NCBI GenBank assembly: GCA_031275395.1
Contig: JAISOU010000046.1
Coordinates: forward strand, 1-54,499
DNA from: Helicobacteraceae bacterium
GTDB taxonomy: Bacteria; Campylobacterota; Campylobacteria; Campylobacterales; SZUA-545
Reading direction: 5' to 3'
Length of the DNA: 54,499 bases
Position numbers and translations under genes: made by a program. The notes below the pieces were generated by a model. It did not search any database. It worked only from the letters and a program-made list of their open reading frames with translations, and was not told where the DNA came from. Below, piece after piece: positions 51,358-54,499 of the stretch; position 1 is the stretch's first letter; the number at the start of each line of letters is the position of its first letter.

Positions 51358-51882
51358 ATGCGTTTTATAGCGATTTTTTTCTTGACGTTCGCGCCGCTTC
51401 TAGCCGATCGCTACTTCTATGTAACGCCAAAAGAGGGCGCGCGAGCCGAAGCGGCGATCGTAAAAACGATCGATAAAGCCGAACGCGAGATCATCATAAC
51501 GATGTATTCCTTCACCAACAACAATCTAAGCGCCGCGCTTAAACGGGCGGCAAAACGCGGCGTCAAGATTACCATCGTCGTCGATGAAAAGAATATGCTT
51601 GGCAACCTCAGAGATTCCAAAGCGGGCGAACTTGCGAAGATTAAGAATATCCTCGTCAAAACGGCGCGGGGCGATCTGGCAAAAAGCGGTAAATACTACG
51701 GCATTATGCACCTAAAAGTCGCCGTAATCGACGAGGCGCTTAGCGTCTATGGATCGGCGAATTGGACAAACTCGGCGTTTAACGTCAATCACGAGATCGT
51801 TTTTATCGACGACGACGAAAAGCTGGCAAAAGAGATAAGGGGCTATCTGAAGGCGATCGTTTCAGAGGCGGAAAACTACTAA
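51358..51882 (+). CDS. Secreted phospholipase D-family (Nuc-like) protein
   Basis: The 174-residue protein has a signal peptide (RFIAIFFLTFAPLLADRY) and one HKD motif, MHLKVAVIDEALSVYGSANW (about 119-138, H-x-K-x4-D-x6-GSANW). Single-HKD proteins of this size act as dimers; the best known is the Nuc endonuclease of Salmonella. It is probably a periplasmic or secreted nuclease; lipase activity is possible but less likely. It is read opposite to the surrounding flagellar and housekeeping operon and overlaps the end of fliR by four bases. Confidence 0.87.
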   Translation: MRFIAIFFLTFAPLLADRYFYVTPKEGARAEAAIVKTIDKAEREIIITMYSFTNNNLSAALKRAAKRGVKITIVVDEKNMLGNLRDSKAGELAKIKNILVKTARGDLAKSGKYYGIMHLKVAVIDEALSVYGSANWTNSAFNVNHEIVFIDDDEKLAKEIRGYLKAIVSEAENY

Positions 51883-52649
51883 AAGAAGAGCGATCCCAAC
51901 GAGTTATAAACCCGCGCCCATTCGTTCTTAAATACAAGCGCGAACGATCCGCACGTAACCGTTAGCACGATCAGCGCCAGCAAAATTCTAGCGGGCATAC
52001 CGACGACAAGCAGGTTAAAGCTAGGCACCGTTTTCATAATCATTCCGAAGGCAATATCGGAAAGTAGCGAAAGCGCGACGATCGGAAACGCGATCGACGT
52101 TCCCAATATGAAAAGCCAGCCAAAGCCTTTGATCGCGTAAGCCAGAAAGTCGTAGCCGAAAACAAACCCGCCAAGCGGCGCGGCAAAAAGCGATTTTGTC
52201 AAAAAGAGCAAAACCAGATGATGCCCGTCGAAAGCCAAGAAAAGCAAAATGGCGATCAGATATAAAAACTGCGCGATGATCGTGCTGGACGATTCGTTTT
52301 GCGGATCCATAGCGCTCGCCATAGAAAAGCTCATTGCAAAACTGATCTGTTCGCCCGCGTATTGCGTCGCGCTAAAAAGCAGGTTTAGGACAAAACCGAC
52401 GGCAAAACCGAACGCAAGCTCGCTAAGAACCGCCAGCGCTACGCTCGCGCCGCTAATCTCAAAGGCGATCGGCGGCAGAATCGGATACAAAAGGACGGCT
52501 AATAAAAAGGCGATCGGCGCTTTGATCGAAGGAAAAATCGAACCGGAGGAAAAAAACGGCATAAAGATAAAGATCGCGCCCATTCTCGTAAAGAGCAGGA
52601 TAAAATTGACGACCCGCTCGTCTGTAAAGAAAAAGACGAAATCGGTCAT
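51879..52649 (-). CDS. fliR: Flagellar type III export protein FliR
   Basis: FliR is part of the FliPQR core of the flagellar export gate. The 256-residue protein has about six spans and family-typical blocks: FFTDERVVNFILLFTRMGAIFIFMPFF-like start, FAVGFVLNLLFSATQYAGEQISFAMSF (about 85), MDPQNESSS near residue 115, SIAFPIVALSLLSDIAFGMI and FNLLVVGMPARILLALI. It overlaps the ABC ATPase by four bases. The position beside gmk is conserved in C. jejuni. Confidence 0.94.
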   Translation of the reverse strand: MTDFVFFFTDERVVNFILLFTRMGAIFIFMPFFSSGSIFPSIKAPIAFLLAVLLYPILPPIAFEISGASVALAVLSELAFGFAVGFVLNLLFSATQYAGEQISFAMSFSMASAMDPQNESSSTIIAQFLYLIAILLFLAFDGHHLVLLFLTKSLFAAPLGGFVFGYDFLAYAIKGFGWLFILGTSIAFPIVALSLLSDIAFGMIMKTVPSFNLLVVGMPARILLALIVLTVTCGSFALVFKNEWARVYNSLGSLFF

Positions 52650-53293
52650 TGTTCGATTAGCGCGCCATTTTCAAGGCGGTAGCGGCGATCGGCTTTTTTG
52701 GCGAGCGCCTCGTCGTGCGTAACGAGAAAAAACGCGCCCTGATTACGTTTTGTATAGTCGAACAAAACGTTCATAACCTCGCTTGCCGTTTGTCGATCGA
52801 GGTTGCCCGTAGGCTCGTCGGCAAAGAGCAATTTGGGCTTTTTGGTCAGCGCTCTGGCGATCGACAATCGCTGTTGTTGCCCGCCCGAAAGGCTCATAGC
52901 GTCCTGTTGCAAAATATGCGCGATCGAAAGCCTCTCTAAAAGCTCCTCGTCGATCTCCGATCCGCGAAGCAAAGCGGCGACTTGCAAGTTTTCACGCGCC
53001 GTAAAACCTCTAAAAAGGTAGTGCTGCTGAAAAATTAGCCCGATCGTTTCGCGCCGCAACTTGATAAACTCGCTGGGTTTTAGCGCGTAAATATCGCGCC
53101 CAAGCGCCTCCGCCACGCCTTTCTCCGGTTTCAAAAACGAGGAAAGAATATGCAAAAGCGTGCTTTTTCCGCTCCCGCTAACGCCCTGTATAGCTAGGCT
53201 TTCGCCCGCTTTAATCTCAAGACGGACGTTTTTGAAAAGCGGATAGTCGAAATCGAACGAGTGCGCGATATTTTCGGCTCTAAGCAGGATCAT
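52646..53293 (-). CDS. LolD/FtsE-type ABC transporter ATPase
   Basis: The 215-residue ATPase has Walker A GVSGSGKSTLLHILSSFL (about 36), the Q-loop IFQQHYLFRGFTARENL, signature LSGGQQQRLSIARAL, Walker B LLFADEPTGNLDRQTA and H-loop VTHDEALAKKA. This is the MacB/LolD/FtsE class that drives lipoprotein release or efflux with a separate permease. No permease lies beside it. It is first in the unit ending in fliR, as in C. jejuni. Confidence 0.88.
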   Translation of the reverse strand: MILLRAENIAHSFDFDYPLFKNVRLEIKAGESLAIQGVSGSGKSTLLHILSSFLKPEKGVAEALGRDIYALKPSEFIKLRRETIGLIFQQHYLFRGFTARENLQVAALLRGSEIDEELLERLSIAHILQQDAMSLSGGQQQRLSIARALTKKPKLLFADEPTGNLDRQTASEVMNVLFDYTKRNQGAFFLVTHDEALAKKADRRYRLENGALIEQ

Positions 53294-53509
53294 CGCATAA
53301 CCTTATTGTAAATCTACGCCTTATTCTAGGAAAAATTAGCTATTTTGCCCGCTTTATGTAGAAACAAACGACGCAAAATCCGTCCTGATTTGTCGCTAAA
53401 CTTGATCAAAAATAACGGCGTTTTTTTAGTAGATTTATAGCGATTGCGAACATATTTTTATTTTTTCCGCTACCATACAGATCATTTCTCGCCCAATAAA
53501 GGAGCTTCA

Positions 53510-54499
53510 ATGTTTCAACGTTCATTAAACCTCTCTAATGGGGGGGGGGGGGGCGACCTTTCAAGCTCTAACAAGAGCTTTTAACGCTTTTATTAACAAA
53601 CCCTTTGCTTTACTTACGCTTGTAGCGTTCCTGTTTATCGGTTGCGATCTATACCGCGATAGGGCAAGCAAAGGAGGCAACAACAATTCAATAAGCTACA
53701 ACATTAGCTTCTATAACGCCGATCTTGATCTTGTTGAAACAAAATCGATCTTGGGAGGTTCGATCAACCCTTCCTCTCATAATAGTTTGGTTTTGGAGTG
53801 GTATAAGGCAAACGAAAGCGCGGCTACGACAAACCACAACTTAGACGATGATATTCGCTTCTACGCCATTCCTAACGTTAAAGAGATAACTACTCAAGCG
53901 GAGTTAGCTAATATTGGCGCAGACGCTACAACCTTAGCGGGCAAATATATTCTACTTAACGATATAGCGTTAAGCGATAGCGGCGCTGGCGTTGATAGTA
54001 GCGGTTGGAATCCGATCGGTAGCGACTTCAATCGTTTTAAGGGTATCTTTAACGGAAACGGATATAAGATAACCAATCTATGGATCAATATACCATCAAC
54101 CGATAATGTTGGTCTTTTTGGCTATATCGAGGGCGCAAAGATTAGAAATCTAGGCGTTGAGATCAATAATAGCAAGGGCGGAGTTCAAGGATACAATTCT
54201 GTCGGCGGTATTGCGGGGAGTGTTGTCGGCAACTCGTCGATAACCAATAGCTACGTTGCGGGAAGCGTTAGCGGAACAGGCCGTGTCGGCGGTATTGCGG
54301 GATATGTTGTCGGCAACTCCTCCTCGATAACCAATAGCTACGTTGCGGGAAGCGTTAGCGGAGTAGTTAATGTCGGCGGTATTGCGGGGTGTATTGAGTC
54401 TTCTGCGATCATCACAAATAACGCCGCAATTAATCCGTCTGTCAGCGCAACCTCTTACATAAATCGCGTTGTCGGGTATATCAAGGACGGAACAGTTTC
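53510..54499 (+). CDS. Phase-variable GLUG-repeat lipoprotein, out of frame here, cut by window edge
   Basis: ATG 53510, with AAAGGAG upstream, opens MFQRSLNLSN and runs into 14 G. With 14 G this frame ends at TAA 53582-53584. The long frame beyond the tract (from 53553, stop-free to the edge) encodes ATFQALTRAFNAF, a hydrophobic segment with lipobox LLTLVAFLFIGC (Cys codon 53643-53645), then about 285 residues including GLUG-type repeats (VGGIAG, ITNSYVAGSVSG). The lipoprotein frame joins the good start only with 13, 10 or 16 G. A second ATG at 53538 is in frame with the lipoprotein at 14 G but lacks a ribosome site. It is probably a surface-exposed adhesin-like protein. Confidence 0.8.
53540..53553 (+). 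repeat. Poly-G tract, 14 G
   Basis: Fourteen consecutive G start 30 bases into the lipoprotein gene. Such tracts slip during replication and switch genes on and off in Campylobacter and Helicobacter. Exact length may also reflect sequencing or assembly choice. Confidence 0.95.
54201..54391 (+). repeat. Direct repeats in the lipoprotein gene (84/87 bp)
   Basis: Units start at 54201, 54285 and 54372 (third incomplete), each beginning GTCGGCGGTATTGCGG and containing, in the first two, ATAACCAATAGCTACGTTGC. Spacing of 84 and 87 bases keeps the reading frame. The first two units are nearly identical at DNA level, which suggests recent duplication. Confidence 0.9.

Noticed and set aside
1-54499. 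CRISPR array, rRNA operon or insertion sequence
   Set aside because: No regularly spaced repeats, rRNA-like sequence, transposase motif or paired terminal repeats were seen.

Overview
The window reads as a piece of chromosome from a Campylobacterota (Epsilonproteobacteria) bacterium of unusually high GC for that phylum (near 50% by eye). The support is gene order. argS–tatA–gmk–acidic protein–fliR–ABC ATPase, S4 protein–(trpD)–tsaE–lptB–rpoN, ftsK–flgL, tlyA–ribF, mobB–fbp and modA–TOBE–modB–modC match arrangements I know from Campylobacter jejuni and relatives. ATP synthase subunit c stands alone, as in that group. GATC, and especially CGATCG, is strikingly frequent.

Layout. 1–2.1 kb: accessory, AT-richer, with a cut-off gene, a small membrane protein, a frame-broken gene and two tandem paralogous secreted proteins. 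2.1–8.4 kb: MATE exporter, DEDDh exonuclease, mobA, mfd. 8.7–19.2 kb: tRNA-Leu, atpE, the rpoN/lptB/tsaE/trpD/S4 operon, mnmH, ftsK, flgL. 19.2–26.2 kb: outer-membrane porin, small membrane and metallopeptidase-like genes, rhodanese, tlyA, ribF, ubiD-type decarboxylase, amidotransferase. 26.2–29.4 kb: purU, a GH5 glycosidase lipoprotein (unexpected in this phylum), a repeat/zinc-finger protein, tRNA-Arg. 29.5–35.8 kb: DUF2156 gene, mobB, fbp, and a complete molybdate uptake and sensing set (modC, modB, TOBE protein, modA, modE). 36–44.1 kb: a tightly packed co-directional run: HAD phosphatase, glycerol-1-phosphate dehydrogenase-like protein, PP2C phosphatase, coiled-coil protein, membrane Ser/Thr kinase, aldo/keto reductase, NifT. 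44.3–53.3 kb: class II aldolase-like protein, FAD oxidoreductase, mtaB, argS, tatA, gmk, acidic repeat protein, PLD-family protein, fliR, LolD-type ATPase. 53.5 kb to the edge: a lipoprotein gene with GLUG-type repeats whose 5' end carries 14 consecutive G, a phase-variation tract.

How it fits together. Molybdenum is a theme: Mo uptake (modABC), Mo sensing (ModE and the TOBE protein), cofactor modification (MobA, MobB), and NifT, which points to a nitrogenase elsewhere in the genome. Flagellar genes (flgL, fliR), rpoN and a sigma-28-like promoter before flgL show a motile cell. With a GH5 glycosidase, this suggests a motile, possibly nitrogen-fixing organism in a polysaccharide-rich niche such as an animal gut; that lifestyle is inference. 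The strongest candidates for an undescribed system are the PP2C/coiled-coil/kinase module with repeated T-x-x-D motifs in the kinase tail, and the poly-G lipoprotein, whose two ATG codons predict a three-state switch.
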